64,000 nt of DNA from Proteles cristata cristata (GCA_017311185.1 JAESUZ010004903.1:1-64000), one strand, 5' to 3'. Counted from the stretch's first letter, positions 33,501 through 45,790 are shown. Notes: generated by a model not told the origin, from the letters alone. Program-made: numbers and translations.

Positions 33501-35060
33501 CAACACACATGCCAGCAACTGGCCCATCATGGCTCATGTATTACTATGATCTTTTACTCATCTGTGAAATCACTTGTTTTTGTCATAACTGAAGTTGCCT
33601 GTCGAGTCTGGGGCGGGGGGAAGTAGGGGCGGCCTGAAGACTGACAACCACTCTGGTCTTTCCTTTCAGTTCAGATGTAATGGGAAGAATCTGTGGACAG
33701 AGCCTCTCTTCCCGAAGCCTCCAGTTCCCCGGGACCAGAGCTGCACCTGCGAGTCCTCTGGCCTGGAGGGCTGGCTGGCTCCCTCCCGCTCTGACCTCCC
33801 CGGGTGGAATGGAGGCCACGAGCACACGCTAACCTTTGTGTTCTGAAGCCCGGCAGCTGCTGCTGGAGATCAATGATAAGTAGAAAAAGCGTGCACATCA
33901 CCTACAGACGCCTTCTCTCCCTCCAAATCATGTGACTTCCTATTAACGGTATCTCTCATCTTACCAAACCGATATTTCCTGTAAAGGGTTTAGACTAATT
34001 GTGGTTTTAACAAGGGTAACATTATGCATCTCTGTGCGAGTGAACAACCGTGGGTCAGAGAGTCAGACGGTCAGTCTGGAAAACAGATCCATACTCCGAA
34101 ATCTTTAAGGCTGATAGGAAACCCAGATAAGTGCGTTTGTGATGTGGGAGTTCGCCTGGGAAAATATAATGGGAGAAGAATGAGGCCGGCATGGGAGTAG
34201 CCCCTTGGCTGGGAATCCTAAAGGTGGGAGCACTGCATTTTTGGGGGGCGGTTTATTTGAGGAAAGCAATCCGTGAAGGCTGGAGGTCCTCACGCTGTTA
34301 GATGATGCTTGGTGCATGGACAATCAGGCTTGTGGGGGCTGCCACTCTCTCTGGGGACCCCACGCTCCACCTCAGTAGCTACCACATGGATGACATGACT
34401 GCTGAGTCCCTCCTGGCTTGGATCTTTCTCAACAGCCTGGAAGCCCTAAAATCCCACTGCTCCTGAGGAAGGCTGAGGCTACCTTGGAGAACACATTTGC
34501 CCTGACTGGCTTGTTAGTCTGCAGAGTGGATGCGCTGTGATTGAACTCAGAGCTCTTGAACTCAGCCTGCACCTTGAAAAACAAAATGAAGACGAGAGAA
34601 AGGTTTGAACTTCCTCCCTTAACCCACATCTGGCTCAACAGCCCCCTTTTCCTGTTAAGACGTCAAATGTGATATGACAGGGTACCATTTATCACTTAGA
34701 CATCCTCCGCTGGCTTCCTCTTCCTTCGCCTTGTCTCTTCCACTTACTTTAGGTCAAACCGAGACATTTCTTACAGGGGAGGTTTTCAACTTGGGTGACA
34801 CTTTACTGATTCTGAATCTTGTTCCAAAATGCCACAAGCAAAGTCACCAGCCTTGAATATCAACACGTCAGAGGGTTTTCATTTTTTTTTGACACAGCTC
34901 AATCATTTTCCTTCCAGCTCATCTAGGAGTTTCGTTTGGTAAATTAGTGTCTAATCCTACTAGGGAAATTCCAAACAACCACCATACAACCCTGACGTTT
35001 GCTTCCCTCTACCCCTCTGACTGATTTAATGGAGTGAGCACGTGCATGGGTTTTATACTG
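33501..35060. other. Unique DNA, splice-acceptor-like site near 33668
   Basis: The pyrimidine-rich CTCTGGTCTTTCCTTTCAG ending at 33669 looks like a 3' splice site and is followed by an open frame to 33844, but the peptide matches nothing known and no donor is evident. Otherwise no gene or clear repeat. Confidence 0.35.
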
Positions 35061-35182
35061 GAGCTGTCCAATGGAACTCTCCGTAAGGTTGGGAATGTTC
35101 CATGTCTGGGCTGTTCAATACGGAAGCCACTAGCCAGGATCGAGCAATCAAAAAGTGGCTATCACAACCGAAGAACTGAATA
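35061..35182 (+). mobile_element. hAT-Charlie fragment
   Basis: GGAGCTGTCCAATGGAACTC, GGGAATGTTCCATGTCTGGG and AAGCCACTAGCCAGGATCG match the GAGCTGTCCAATAGAA family of non-autonomous hAT elements (MER33/MER58 type). Confidence 0.6.
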
Positions 35183-35239
35183 GAGACTGGTAGAGATGAG
35201 TGCACCCTGAACTGTATGATTGATGAAGTAGTAGTAAGG

Positions 35240-35426
35240 ATTTTTTTTTTTAAGAGAGAGAGAGGGTGCACACACAAGCAGGAGAGGGGTCATGGGAAAG
35301 AATCTTAAGCAGGTTCCATGCTCTGTGTGGAGCCTGATGCAAAGCTCGATCTCACGACCCTGAGATCATGACCTGAGCCAAAATCAAGAGTTGGGCGCTA
35401 AACTGAATGAGCAACCCAGGAGCCCC
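35240..35426 (-). mobile_element. Older-type carnivore SINE, minus strand
   Basis: Body GCTCGATCTCACGACCCTGA, GATCATGACCTGAGCCAAAA, head GCTAAACTGAATGAGC. The CTCACGACCCTGAG segment is typical of older carnivore-wide copies, not the felid expansion. Confidence 0.88.
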
Positions 35427-36249
35427 AAGATTGTTTTTTTTTTAATTGCAATTATCCACCCAACTAGTTTCTCTAGCCCCAAACACTGGTCCCCACATGG
35501 CACATGATCTTACTTTTGTTGGCCTGTACATAATATCTGAGAAAAAGCTCAAGTGCAAGTTGCTAAATTGTTACAATGGTACATTTCTGTTGAGGTCTGA
35601 AGCAAGACAAAGAACGAGAAAAGAAATGGTTTAGTGCATCAGTTAGGTAATGGAATGCAACCATATCAGAGTGGGAACACTTTGCAGAATAGTATTAACA
35701 GGATGGGATTTGGCATTCGGAGCCTAGGACTTATGCTCCAGCATTCATTCAATTCCTTCCTTCCTGCCTTCCTGCCTTCCTGCCTTCCTTCCATATTTAC
35801 TAAATCTCTACAACATACCATGTACATCATCTTCTTCTACAAAAAGAGGAGAAATAATATATATAATGCCTAAATAAATTATATGTGTAGTACCTTGATG
35901 AACTGTAAGTCACCAGAGTCATTTGGACTATAGGTATGTTGCTACTTTCTTTAGACCTTTGAGCTTGGAAGAGATGTTCAGACTGGAAAGGGCACTTAAA
36001 CTGCATGGAAACTCCAGACTGGGCTGGGAGTGGGGTAAGGACAAAAGATAAGGAAACCATTAACCATTTGGGACGATTATTTTAAATCCACGCCTCCATA
36101 AAAATGATAATATCCTGGGATAATAAAAAGACTGACAGGTGGAAATTCAACAGATCAAGAGGAAAGGGGAGAAAGGAAGAACACCAGATTTGTAAATGTC
36201 TCAGTTTCAAAAAAAAAAAAAAGAAAAGAAGAGAAAGAAAAGAAGAAGA
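35427..36249. other. Unique DNA with low-complexity tracts
   Basis: A TTCC/TGCC tetranucleotide tract at 35753-35792 and an A/AAG-rich tract at 36209-36245. No gene recognised. Confidence 0.4.
35753..35792 (+). repeat. (TTCC/TGCC)n simple repeat
   Basis: Four-base units alternating CTTC and CTGC. Confidence 0.9.
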
Positions 36250-36990
36250 AAACATGAAGAAACGATAGGTTTCGGAAACTATAGGATAGTAACTTTATAC
36301 CGGCACGATCTAAGAATGGATTGTGACCAAGCTGATTTTGGAAAAAGGAAAGTGAAAACTAGTATCTCAGGGGGAGACAAAGTACACGTGTGTTTGGATC
36401 TTGGGAAGGCATATGATACTGTCCCTCAAGAGATACCTAAAGGCAGGATGGGAAAATGTGAAATGGATGGGAAGAATTGGCGGATTTGCAGCTACTTAAC
36501 CTTATTCTAGGAGATCCTTACGGATTCATTTTTTTCTGACCTCAAGAGAAGGATCTATAGGTGTTTGGGTTGGTCCTTTAGAAGTGTTTATAAACTTTTT
36601 TTTGTTTATTTATTTTGAGAGAGACAGAGACAGAGAGAGAATGGGTGGGGGAGAGGCAGAGAGAACGGGAGAGAGAGAATCCCAAGCAGGCTCCATGCTG
36701 TCAGCACAGAGCCCAACGTTGGGGCTTGATCTCAGGAACAGTGAGATCATGACCTGAGCCAAAGTCAAGAGTCAGATGCTCAACCAACTGAGTCACCCAG
36801 GCACCCCTACACTGTTATTTTGAATAAGGATTTTGAGATGTGCTCATTAAGTCTGCAGCTGGTACAAAATGGGAAAAGTCAAAAAGCTAGGTGACCCATC
36901 AGGATCCAGAAAGGTTTAGAAAAAGGGACTAATATCATCAATATAGAATCCCTACGCATCAAGTCTTGCATTGAAATTTAAAATGTTTCT
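36250..36990 (+). pseudogene. L3/CR1-type LINE fossil, reverse-transcriptase part
   Basis: Translation of 36391-36432 gives CLDLGKAYDTVPQE, the motif A region of CR1-clade reverse transcriptases (usual form LDxSKAFDTVPHE). Both aspartates remain, at 36397-36399 and 36415-36417. It is followed by a KYGxDGxxxRWI-like stretch (KCEMDGKNWRICSYLT). After a SINE insertion (36596-36807), the text CTCATTAAGTCTGCAGCTGG (36843-36862) corresponds to the LIKFADDTKLG region but reads LIKSAAGTKW, so both catalytic Asp of the FADD box are gone. Stops and frameshifts make it a dead fossil. L3 is an ancient vertebrate-type LINE inactive in mammals. Confidence 0.7.
36596..36807 (-). mobile_element. Carnivore SINE inserted in the L3 fossil
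   Basis: Minus-strand full-length copy from the T/A tail to CAACTGAGTCACCCAGG and GCACCCC. It separates the two halves of the reverse-transcriptase relic. Confidence 0.94.
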
Positions 36991-37349
36991 TTTTTTTTTT
37001 TTTCTTCAAAATTACAGGGTATAGTGGGTCCTGCCTGTAAAAGCCTCTAAGGAGAGAAAGCCCCATAGGAATGAGGTCTCCCCAAAAGTAGGGCAGCCAT
37101 GAGACGTAAATCTGCTGATGCAGCTCAGATTAAGGAAAAGGGACCTTCCTGGGTTGTGTCATCCAGATGACGATGCCCCAAGCAGGAGGGCGGTCAGGAA
37201 AGCATCGCATCTGAGCCTCATTTAAAAAGATGGGAGTTGCTCACCTTGGACATATAAAGATTCAGGGGTTCTACTCTTCCAAGTGATGGCGATCTTGCAC
37301 ATAAAAGCAATTGTGCGCAAAGATATAATCAGACCTTGAACGGTTAAGG
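36991..37349. other. Unlabelled DNA, possibly L3 3' part
   Basis: A T-run at 36988-37003, then sequence that could be a decayed continuation of the L3 element. Not certain. Confidence 0.35.
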
Positions 37350-37537
37350 CAGTGGTTCTCAGAGTAGGGTCCTGGCTCCCACACCATCAGCATCACGTGG
37401 AAACTTGTTAGAGAAGCAAACCTTCACCCCGTACCTGAGACCCACCGAATCAGGCGCTTTGGGATGGAGCCCAGCAATCTGGGTTGTAGCCAGCCTTTCT
37501 GGGTGACCTGGGTGCCCATTAGTGTTTGAGAGTCACG
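37350..37537 (-). mobile_element. MER5A hAT element, minus strand
   Basis: CAGTGGTTCTCAGAGTAGGG, CATCAGCATCACGTGGAAAC, TTGTTAGAGAAGCAAACC, CCCAGCAATCTGGGTTG and terminal GTTTGAGAGTCAC are the reversed MER5A. Near full length. Confidence 0.82.
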
Positions 37538-38344
37538 GCGCAAAGGTGGACTCTATTGCTTTTTGAATTCTCATTGGCAACACCTTGGGATGCTCCCTGA
37601 CTTGATGCTCTGACTAAGACTCCTGGAGGGTGAGATGGGAAGGAGGCACAGGAGGGTCAACTTTCCCCTTTTGCAAGACAAGGTGCACTTTTTAAGTGCC
37701 TAGACTTTTAAAGGGCTGGAGAGAACAGAGGTGGGACTAACATATAGATACTAGGTAGTAGATAATGTCTTGTCAAGAAAGAAATGATAAACCACGAGTG
37801 GCAGGTTTGGGGCTCTGACGGAGGGGGTGATCTCCTCACTGAGCTGAGCTGTGAGTTCTCGATTGCTGGAGGGAAAGGGATGGCACCTCTTTTGTAGTAG
37901 AAAGTCCTGCATGTAAAAGTCTGGGTCGGCTGAAATGAAGAATGGTTCTAGTCTTACATTTTCCATTTCAAAGGGGTGACTTTCCCGTGTCTCAGCTCTC
38001 AAAGGTCCACGCAACTGACTCCTTTGTATCCACCCAGGCCACCTCCTCCCAGGAGGCAAGATGAGCCCCTGGACTTGGACAGATTCAACCCCATTGAAAA
38101 GGAGGACTGGGGGGCTGTTGAATTTTCTCCCTAGCAGTTCAAGATTAAATTCCAACTCTGAAGTTGGTGACACTAGTAGAACTTTGGCTTCATCGAACCA
38201 AACCACTATTCCGATCTCCTAGTTTGTTTCTTGGTCAGCAGCTGAAGGTGGGCCGGAAACCCTTGAGTGTCACTGACCGCTAGATTTTCCTTTTTCTGAT
38301 TACTTTCATCAAGAGAGGCCATAGGAGACCATGAGCTAAGGAGC
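37538..38344. other. Unique DNA with a 151 aa minus-strand frame
   Basis: The frame 37751-38206 (-) has no domain, signal peptide or repeat that I recognise and no splice support. It is listed so that it can be checked. Confidence 0.3.
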
Positions 38345-38455
38345 TCAACCCCAACAAGGCCCCTGACTGTCTGATTTGGGCAGTTACTTTGCATCGGTTT
38401 GGCTTCCTCGTCAGTAAAAGGAGAATCAAACTAGTCAATGCAGGTAGTGGGCATC
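38345..38455 (-). repeat. MIR, minus strand
   Basis: GATTTGGGCAGTTACTTTGC, GGCTTCCTCGTCAGTAAAAG, GAGAATCAAACTAG follows reversed MIR. Confidence 0.5.
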
Positions 38456-39789
38456 CGTGATCATCATGAAAGAGACACGGAGGCTAAAGTGTGTGTAACC
38501 TCAGCTTCACCTCTTCCCTGATCTTCCCAGGAGGAGTCTGTATTTCAGTTTCTCTGCTCACAGTAAAGTTGCAGAACTGAAGGAAGCAAAGCAAGGTTAC
38601 ACATAAAAGCAAATGGAGGGGGTCCAGAAGGTCATGCTAGCTCAGAGGGCGGGGGGGAGGATGAAGGGGTGGGCCAGAGTTTGTAGGGGAGCAGAGGAGG
38701 AGGAACGGGGGAGCAGCTGACATGACAAGAAGGCTTTGAGAAAGGAAACTGGTCTGCGTGGGATGTAAAATAATTCTCCCCTGGCTCCCTTTTCAAATGG
38801 CCTCGGTAAAGACTTGCATTACCGCTCAAGGCTCTTGAGGTCAGAGGGATGTCTCTTTTGCATTGGACACCGGGACTCATAGCAGGGGCCAACTTGATGA
38901 CCATATTTGTCTGCCAAAGAGGTGAATCCAACTCTTGTAGGTCTCTCTGCATCATAATTGTCCAAGATCAACCCATTGCCATTGTCCACCCTCCCAATTT
39001 CGACCAGAGGAATAAGACCCACTTATAAATGGAGCATATTTCCAATTGGGGGGTAACCAGTCATTTATCAATAGTGTAGATCCTGCAAGCAAAATTCTAA
39101 GACAAGGCTCATCTTATGCAAGGGGGTAGAATAAATACCCAAAGAACACACGCCCGTCATTTTCAAACAATACGTCCTGACTATGATTTGCTGGGAACAC
39201 GTCTTGGAGAAGTGGTTGGTGAAGGTGTGCAGAGGAGAGTTACCGTCATCGTTCAGAGAAGAAGTTGACATGTACCTGCCTACAAAGATGCTGAGCACAG
39301 GTGGGGTTTTTTCCAACTTCCCTTTCCAAAAGCATTTACTCTAAGAAACATACAAGATGAAATAATGATCATGTCACCCGGTGCATAAGAATGATAATAA
39401 GATATTAATATACAGCCCAAATAAATTCAACTCCCTTTGAGGGAAATGGCTATCTTGCCAATATGTATGAATCAATTTAGCTTATAAAGGGAACAGAGTT
39501 GCTCATTGGATTACACCGAGAATAGTGATTAACAGACTGTCAATTCTAATATGAATTTTGTCTCTGCCCAAGTAAAGGTTTAGAATTCATTTCATTTTTA
39601 TGCATAAAATTCTGCTGCTTATTTTTTCAATTCTATATGTTCTCTCTATAGGGAAAAATATGAGGAAAGGGTTGAAATGAAACAAAAAGAGTCTCAATCT
39701 TCTCTTTTAACACACACAAGCATGCATCTATGTATGTCTTTAAGGCAAAATTATACTTTACACACTGGATTCTCAGTTTGATTTTTTTA
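38456..39789. other. Unique DNA, AT-rich candidate element 39350-39660
   Basis: No gene or repeat. The stretch 39350-39660 is AT-rich and has several homeobox-type words (ATTAATAT, GATTACAC, GATTAACAG, TAATATG, CATTTTTATGCATAAAAT). Confidence 0.35.
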
Positions 39790-40150
39790 AACATGTATTG
39801 ATGTATTTAATAGATATTTCTGCAGCACCTACTAGGCACCTGACTCTATTAGGCTCCAAGGGATGGAAACTAGGAGCCTGTCCTCAGAGCTTAGAGTCTA
39901 GGGAAGAGGAAGGAACACAATCAAGCAGTTAAGTAAGTCTATAATTGTAGACAGCTATGTTACTTATATTGTATAAAATATATAATCACAAATTATGAAA
40001 TGATATGATAGAAAAGAGGAAGAATTGGAAACAGAAGCACAGGGAAGAGCTATTCAGTAGTTGGGTTGTGGATTCCTCTCTGAGGAGGCGACATAGAAGG
40101 GGACAAGCCACCAAACGTCCTTGGAGCCCAAAGAAGGCAGAGATTATTAC
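39790..40150 (-). repeat. L2 LINE, minus strand
   Basis: GTATTGATGTATTTAATAGA, GCAGCACCTACTAGGCACCT, GCTCCAAGGGATGGAAACTA, CAGAGCTTAGAGTCTAGGGA, then GGAAGAGCTATTCAGTAG in reversed L2 order. Confidence 0.65.
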
Positions 40151-42109
40151 AAAGTATTATAAATAAATACTCCATTTGGTTGGTATTACCATGAATCCCA
40201 CTTTACAGAAGGGGAAACTGAGGATACAGGAGCCCACGGGACTTTCTCAAAGACATGCATTTACTGTGGTCACTACAGCAGCTGGCTGACCTAGCGTTAG
40301 ACCTGGATAGGAGTTCAGCTGTTTCTCTACTCAACAATTCAACTACACCCCGTGGCCTCAAAAGCAGATTTCCCCAGAGTAAATATCTGCTCAAAGATGT
40401 CACACCTCCTGGTTTGGTTTTGTTATTCTGTCTTCCATTTACCATGAGCCCAGTCCCCACTAACCATTCCAGAAGCCAGCAGCACGCAGCAAAAAAAGGC
40501 AGAGCCCTCTCTCCTCTATGACCCACTGAACAATGACGCCCTCCACAAATGGGTGCTAGATGCTTCTCAGTGTTTGCATTTGGTTGGCCATCCCACATCT
40601 CTGCCCTCTTAACCCTTCCCATAAGCATGCGGAGGAGATAGAAAATCATCTTAATGCACAAAGGGCCAAGAGAGTCTCTTTTTCATATCTATTTATATCC
40701 TTCCTAGCTAGATGGAAATCCATCCTTAAGATCCCAACATCCACTATTAAAGGAGAGAAACAAAACCCACCAGGTCAAAGCATGAGTCCCAATGGGAAGT
40801 TATTAGTGTCATCTTGGTATTACGTGAAGTCTGGACCATCATTATACATGAATAGCCAATGCATGTTGGGTAAGAAAGTGGTTGCTAGTGCACTCACTCT
40901 GAGGCTGTGTGTTTGTGTGTGTGTGTGTGTGCGTGTGTGTGTGTGCAATCTCTATTACAAGTAATATAATAATGGGTATTTATTGATCACCTGTATATGC
41001 CTAGACCTTTGAAGGGGACAGTATGTTTAAATAGGATAATGAGGACACTGAAGTTCTAATGTCTATATCACAAATATTTGCATTCAACTATACTACTTAT
41101 AACACTTGCTACTTATAAGAAATTCTGGTAACTTGAGTGAAACCAAACAGTTAAGAATGGTAAACCGTTAGAGAACACTTCATCACATAAGGATTCTAAG
41201 GAAGAAATGTAGGTAATTTCTTATTAAGTTTCTGGAGGGCAGAAGTTTTATTCAGTGACTTCTCAGGAGAGTGCATAGTCAATTGGAAACAAATAATAAA
41301 TAGTAATAATTTCTTCATGAATGGGCAAAAACATAGTGAGCTTGTAATGTGATGAGATCCTTGTCTTGAGCCTTCTACATCGTTTTGTTAAAAAATCCAT
41401 TTTAGGCTCAGAACTAAATTACAGGGTCTGCTCTCCTGTTTTCACTTCCTTCTCCCTTCTCAGTGCTTAAGTGATATAGAAGATGTAGGAGGAATTGAAA
41501 TAAATAAATGCATAATTATGTTCATTTATAATGCATTAAATTCAGCTACATATATTTGTCCAAGTTATGCATGTGCTGGTCTGGCCGGTGGATAGATGGC
41601 ATGCATTTTATAACCTTTACAGAGTGTTCATATTTCTTGGCTGTTATGATTCCTACATTATAGTAAGAGTAAGTCATGCAGATGTTTAAAAAGCCAGCTG
41701 TCTGCTCGGAGGTGGATTCCTCACCTTAGTCCCTCTGCCTCAAGTGGAAGATTCGAAGAGTGAACGTACCTACCGCCATATACGACCCACGTGATATTTT
41801 CCCTCAACAAGTAGAGGCCATTTTGTCATGTGTTCCCCTCAAATGTGTATTAAATCCATTTTAAAAACCAAACAAACAACCGGGGGGCAATCTGCTTATC
41901 AGAACAGCGCTCTCTCCATCTACAAGCCCTTGCCTGTTTGTTTTTCCTTATCTCTTTGCAAGAAACAATAGGTAATAAAATGGCATGAAAAAAAGAATAG
42001 GCGATTTCAGAAATGTCTGCAATTTGCTGATTTCAAGACAGAAACACAGACAATTTAGGTGTCTGGAGAACAGATCAGGGAGGGATCCACTGTCACACGG
42101 AGCAGGCCA
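40151..42109. other. Unique DNA, AT-rich from 41000, one GT repeat
   Basis: A weak MIR-like scrap at 40975-41080 (+). The 152 aa minus-strand frame 40203-40661 has no recognisable domain. No gene. Confidence 0.4.
40906..40945 (+). repeat. (TG)n microsatellite
   Basis: TG run with one TTTG and one GCG interruption. Confidence 0.95.
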
Positions 42110-42245
42110 TCAGCGTCTTTTACACAGTCTCACAACAACCAAGGAGATCAGGGGTCGGGGGGTAGAGGGTCTGTCCATTTCACAGATGAGAAAACTGAGG
42201 CCCAGAGAAGTTAAGCGGTTAGCTTAGTAGGGCCCCGCTAATTCA
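42110..42245 (+). repeat. MIR, sense
   Basis: TTACACAGTCTCACAACAAC, CATTTCACAGATGAGAAAAC, TGAGGCCCAGAGAAGTTAAG, GGTTAGCTTAGTAGGGCC. Confidence 0.7.
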
Positions 42246-45200
42246 TCACCGAATCCAAAACTCAGCTAGCCTGACTTGCAGTGCATGCTTTTTGCATGTT
42301 CTAGAATGGTTTTACTACCCTGCCTTGTTTATTGCCCTATAAGGCGGGCCCTTCAGGCTGAGTCTTGGGGGCATAGAATTGGATCTGTTTCAAAACAGTA
42401 ATCCGCTTTAGCAACTCGAGCACATGAGAGATGGGACCATGTCCGGCTGTGGCGGGACAGGCTGGGTTGTGCACATTTGAAAAGATCCCATCAACCTCTC
42501 GGCAACTCTTCGAAACAGCCAATAGTCAGACTCCATCCAAGTCCCGCCCCACCGCGGAGCCACAGACTATCCCTCTTTTGGATTTGCCATGACCTTGGCT
42601 CAGGAAAGAAAGAAAGAAACCACCTTTCTTTAGTTTAGGAAAACCAGGTGGCCTTGGACACACTCGTTTGTCTTCTTGGGTATCACATCGTTAGATTGTT
42701 TTTCTCATGTCTTTCTTTTTTCTTTTTGCAGAAAATTTTTCAAGTGGCTCCTTTGCATAGTGTGTGTGCACATGCATGTGTGTGCGTGTGCCTGGGCCTG
42801 TGCTGGTGGCCGTCTATGTGTGAGCGTGTTCCGGGATCTTGGGGGTGAGGCTGATGGCGTGGGAGCATTAACTGGCCTTGGCCAATCTGAACAGCTCTCC
42901 TTGAAAGCTGGGTTTATTTTGGCAACACTGCATTTCTCCACAGTTTCCCCTGACCTCCTGTATTACTGTCTGTGGATTATTTTTTTTACCGAGGGAGATA
43001 CTTAGGCATGGGCTGGAGGAGATAAGTGATATGGTCAAATCACTACTGCCAAAGCTTGAAATTCCTGACCACTTTAATAGCTCTGGCTGACCTCTAAATG
43101 AAACGCCACCTTTGGTTATTAACATGTCTCTCTCTGCTTTTATGATTTTTCGGAACATAATTTGTCACAGTTTTTATCTGCACAGAGCAAGCTTTAAGCT
43201 TTTAAAAATGTGAGTTATCTTTTTACAACTGCTAACAATTACACATCACGGAACAGGCTGCTCTGAAAACCAATTATGAAAAACCGGCATGGACCCTGCG
43301 TTCAGCCCCGGAGTGTGCTCTTGCCGTTCGGAATTCTAGATTTCTGAACTCTTGCCACGGAGCTGCTGGTGCTTGGGAACAGGGAACCAGAAACTGAACT
43401 TGGAAATGGCTTGTGAGATCCGGGAGATAAGATAGAGGCAGAGAAATTAATTGTCCTTGTTCCCTGTGATGGTCTGATAACTGGACCACTGGGCTGTTGT
43501 TCCACATCTGAACGTGGGGCAGTGGTGGCAGATGCTTCTGCCGGAGGAGGGCTTGCTCACACCGGGCATCCCGTGCTGTCTTTCAAAGACCACCTGCTTC
43601 CCCTGAGATGCTTATCAGGGAAGGTTCTGGTTACCGTTTCAGCCCCCCATACTCGCGTGATTGCAGGACAGAAGCACCCTTACCCTGGCGTGGGATTAAT
43701 GAGCTCGCGCCTCTCAAAGATGTTGGGGGGAATGAAATAAACAATGGGGAGCGCTTAGGAGAAGATCAGTAAGTTATTTTACTCTGTTCGTTGCTTTATT
43801 CATGCTCTGATCCCTGGGCGTCCGCACGGAGCTGAGGGGTTCGGGGTCCGGAGCACAGCCAGAGACAGGAGGGGAGCAAGAGACGGCAGCAAGGTGCCTT
43901 CTTGCCACGTGGCTTAAGGTGAAAAGGTTTGTATTTCATGGCAGTTGAGCTGATGATGAAGAAGTGGCAGGAAATGGTGTGACAGCGAGGGGCAGCCTTT
44001 CCAATACGAGATTGAAAGAAACATCTGTGGTTAGACCACGGAACAAAAGTAGAGCAGGGAGTGAAATAGGGCCGCCCTGGAGGTGAGCCCCCTCGCCCTG
44101 CAAGCACAGGACCCTGCCCCGGCGGCCCCCCATGCAGGAACCCGGCCGAGCTCCTGGGTCCTGGAGGTGCCCTGTGAATGCTGAACGGAAGGACCGAACG
44201 GAAAAGCGGCGACTGTCGGGTGTCCCGTCCTTATCTCCTCCCCGAGGGGGCTGATGGAAAATGTGACCCCCCCCTTCCCAGAAAAGGCAAGACTTGTGGA
44301 TAAAAGAGAGAGGACGGGGAGAGAACAAAAGCAGTACAAGAAGGTGACAACCAGGGGCTGACCCGCCTGAGACGGGCTGCGCTTTTGTGTATCATCTCAT
44401 CGGAGCGGTCACCAGCGGGACGGGATAGCCTAAGAATGTCACTGATGAGCGGCAGACATACGAGGCAGGATTCGCGGTTGTCAGGGAGGAAGGGAGGGCT
44501 CATAGGATGTCTGAAGCCCACCCAAGTCACCACGCCGGTCAGGAGGCACAGTGGGACCGGAGCCCATGATGTGCCCTGCCCGTGGCCAGGGTGTGGGGGG
44601 CTCGCGGCCTCTCCTGTGGTTGAGTAAATGGAGACACCTCAATAACAGAGGCCTTGCTCCGGCCCTTGGGAGCTCCTGACTCCCTCTTAAAAGAACTATT
44701 AAAAGACTCTTTTCCAGGAAGTGATTTTTTTTTTTCTGTCCTTTCCAGGACCACTGTCTGCCTCGGCCCCGGGGGTAAAATATTCCCTCTGCTCCCGTCT
44801 CCCTGGCAGGAAATCCATTCAGAGAGGAAGTTGATTATCCTCTTCAGCACTTATTTCCTTTACATTATTTCGATTCCGTTATTTCTCATTATACTCCCAA
44901 TATGTTTTGGCAGCCCGGGCTTACAGATGGGGACAAACAAAGCCTTCGACAGTCCTTGGACTGTACCTTCTGACTTGACTCCAAAATGCTTCCTTGGGGG
45001 GGTGCTGGCTGGTCCCTCACAGGGCTGGGAGTGGAATGGGGGTGGGGGTGGCCAGGGCGCATTTGCATGGCTGGCCAACACCCAGGGCTGGCCTGTTTCC
45101 AGAATGCAGGATTCACAGACAGGGCTGCGGAGGTTGGACGTCAAGTGCCCTTGTTTGGTGGAGTCAGGGCCATGCCCCCCAGGCTGTCTCGGAGGAGAGG

Positions 45201-45654
45201 GTAACGCAACAAGACACGGACTCCGTCCTCTCCACCCACTTTTCCCTGATGGACCTTCGGCCCACTAGTCCTCTGTGCTAGTCTCAGCAAGTCACCTCTG
45301 GGCAGCCCTTTCATAGGGGAACAGCCTGAAGCCCAAGTAGCCACGTGTATGCAGCACCTTCCTCTTACCCTAGGAGACTAGATCGAGGAGGGTGGTGTAT
45401 ACTGAAGGGAAGTCTATCCACAGGCAACCTGGTGACCCAGGACAGGGACATCTGACCAGCCAGGTCCTCGCTCTCTGGGCACTTGAACCAGGATGTCAAA
45501 TGCCAGAGTTAGCAAAGGGCAGGGTGTAAAGTGGACAGAGGTATTTATCGAGGGGCTTGATGGTTGAGGGCGAGCACAACTGAGGAGGACGCCAAAGCAA
45601 TAAGCACACAGAGGAAGGCGACTGATAATAACGAAGATCACATCGTGATCACGG
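42246..45654. other. Long unique stretch without recognised repeats
   Basis: About 3.4 kb without SINE, MIR or L2 that I can see, apart from a (GAAA)4 at 42606-42621 and a short GT-like run at 42764-42790. Parts 42850-43290 and 44640-44940 look like non-coding elements (for example ACTGCTAACAATTACACATC and CCAATTATGAAAAACCGG). Region 44000-44600 is richer in CpG. Frames up to 204 aa (44654-45268, +) show no domain. A pyrimidine tract with CAG at 42712-42731 resembles a splice acceptor. Confidence 0.45.
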
Positions 45655-45790
45655 CCCTACTTTCGAGTGCTTACGGGTGCTGAGCCCTGTCCTAGTGCCT
45701 CGCCTGTCTGTCCCCATGTTACCCTCACAGAAACCTTCTGAGGTAGGTTTGTGGTGCTCCCTGGTTTCCAGATAAGGAAACTACTCTTCC
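45655..45790 (+). repeat. MIR, sense
   Basis: ACTTTCGAGTGCTTACGGGT, CCATGTTACCCTCACAGAAA, CCTTCTGAGGTAGGTTTGTG, TTTCCAGATAAGGAAACTAC. Confidence 0.72.

Noticed and set aside
44654..45268. 204 aa plus-strand frame with a hydrophobic stretch
   Set aside because: The hydrophobic part comes from a T-rich non-coding run. No domain, no start context or neighbours that suggest a gene.
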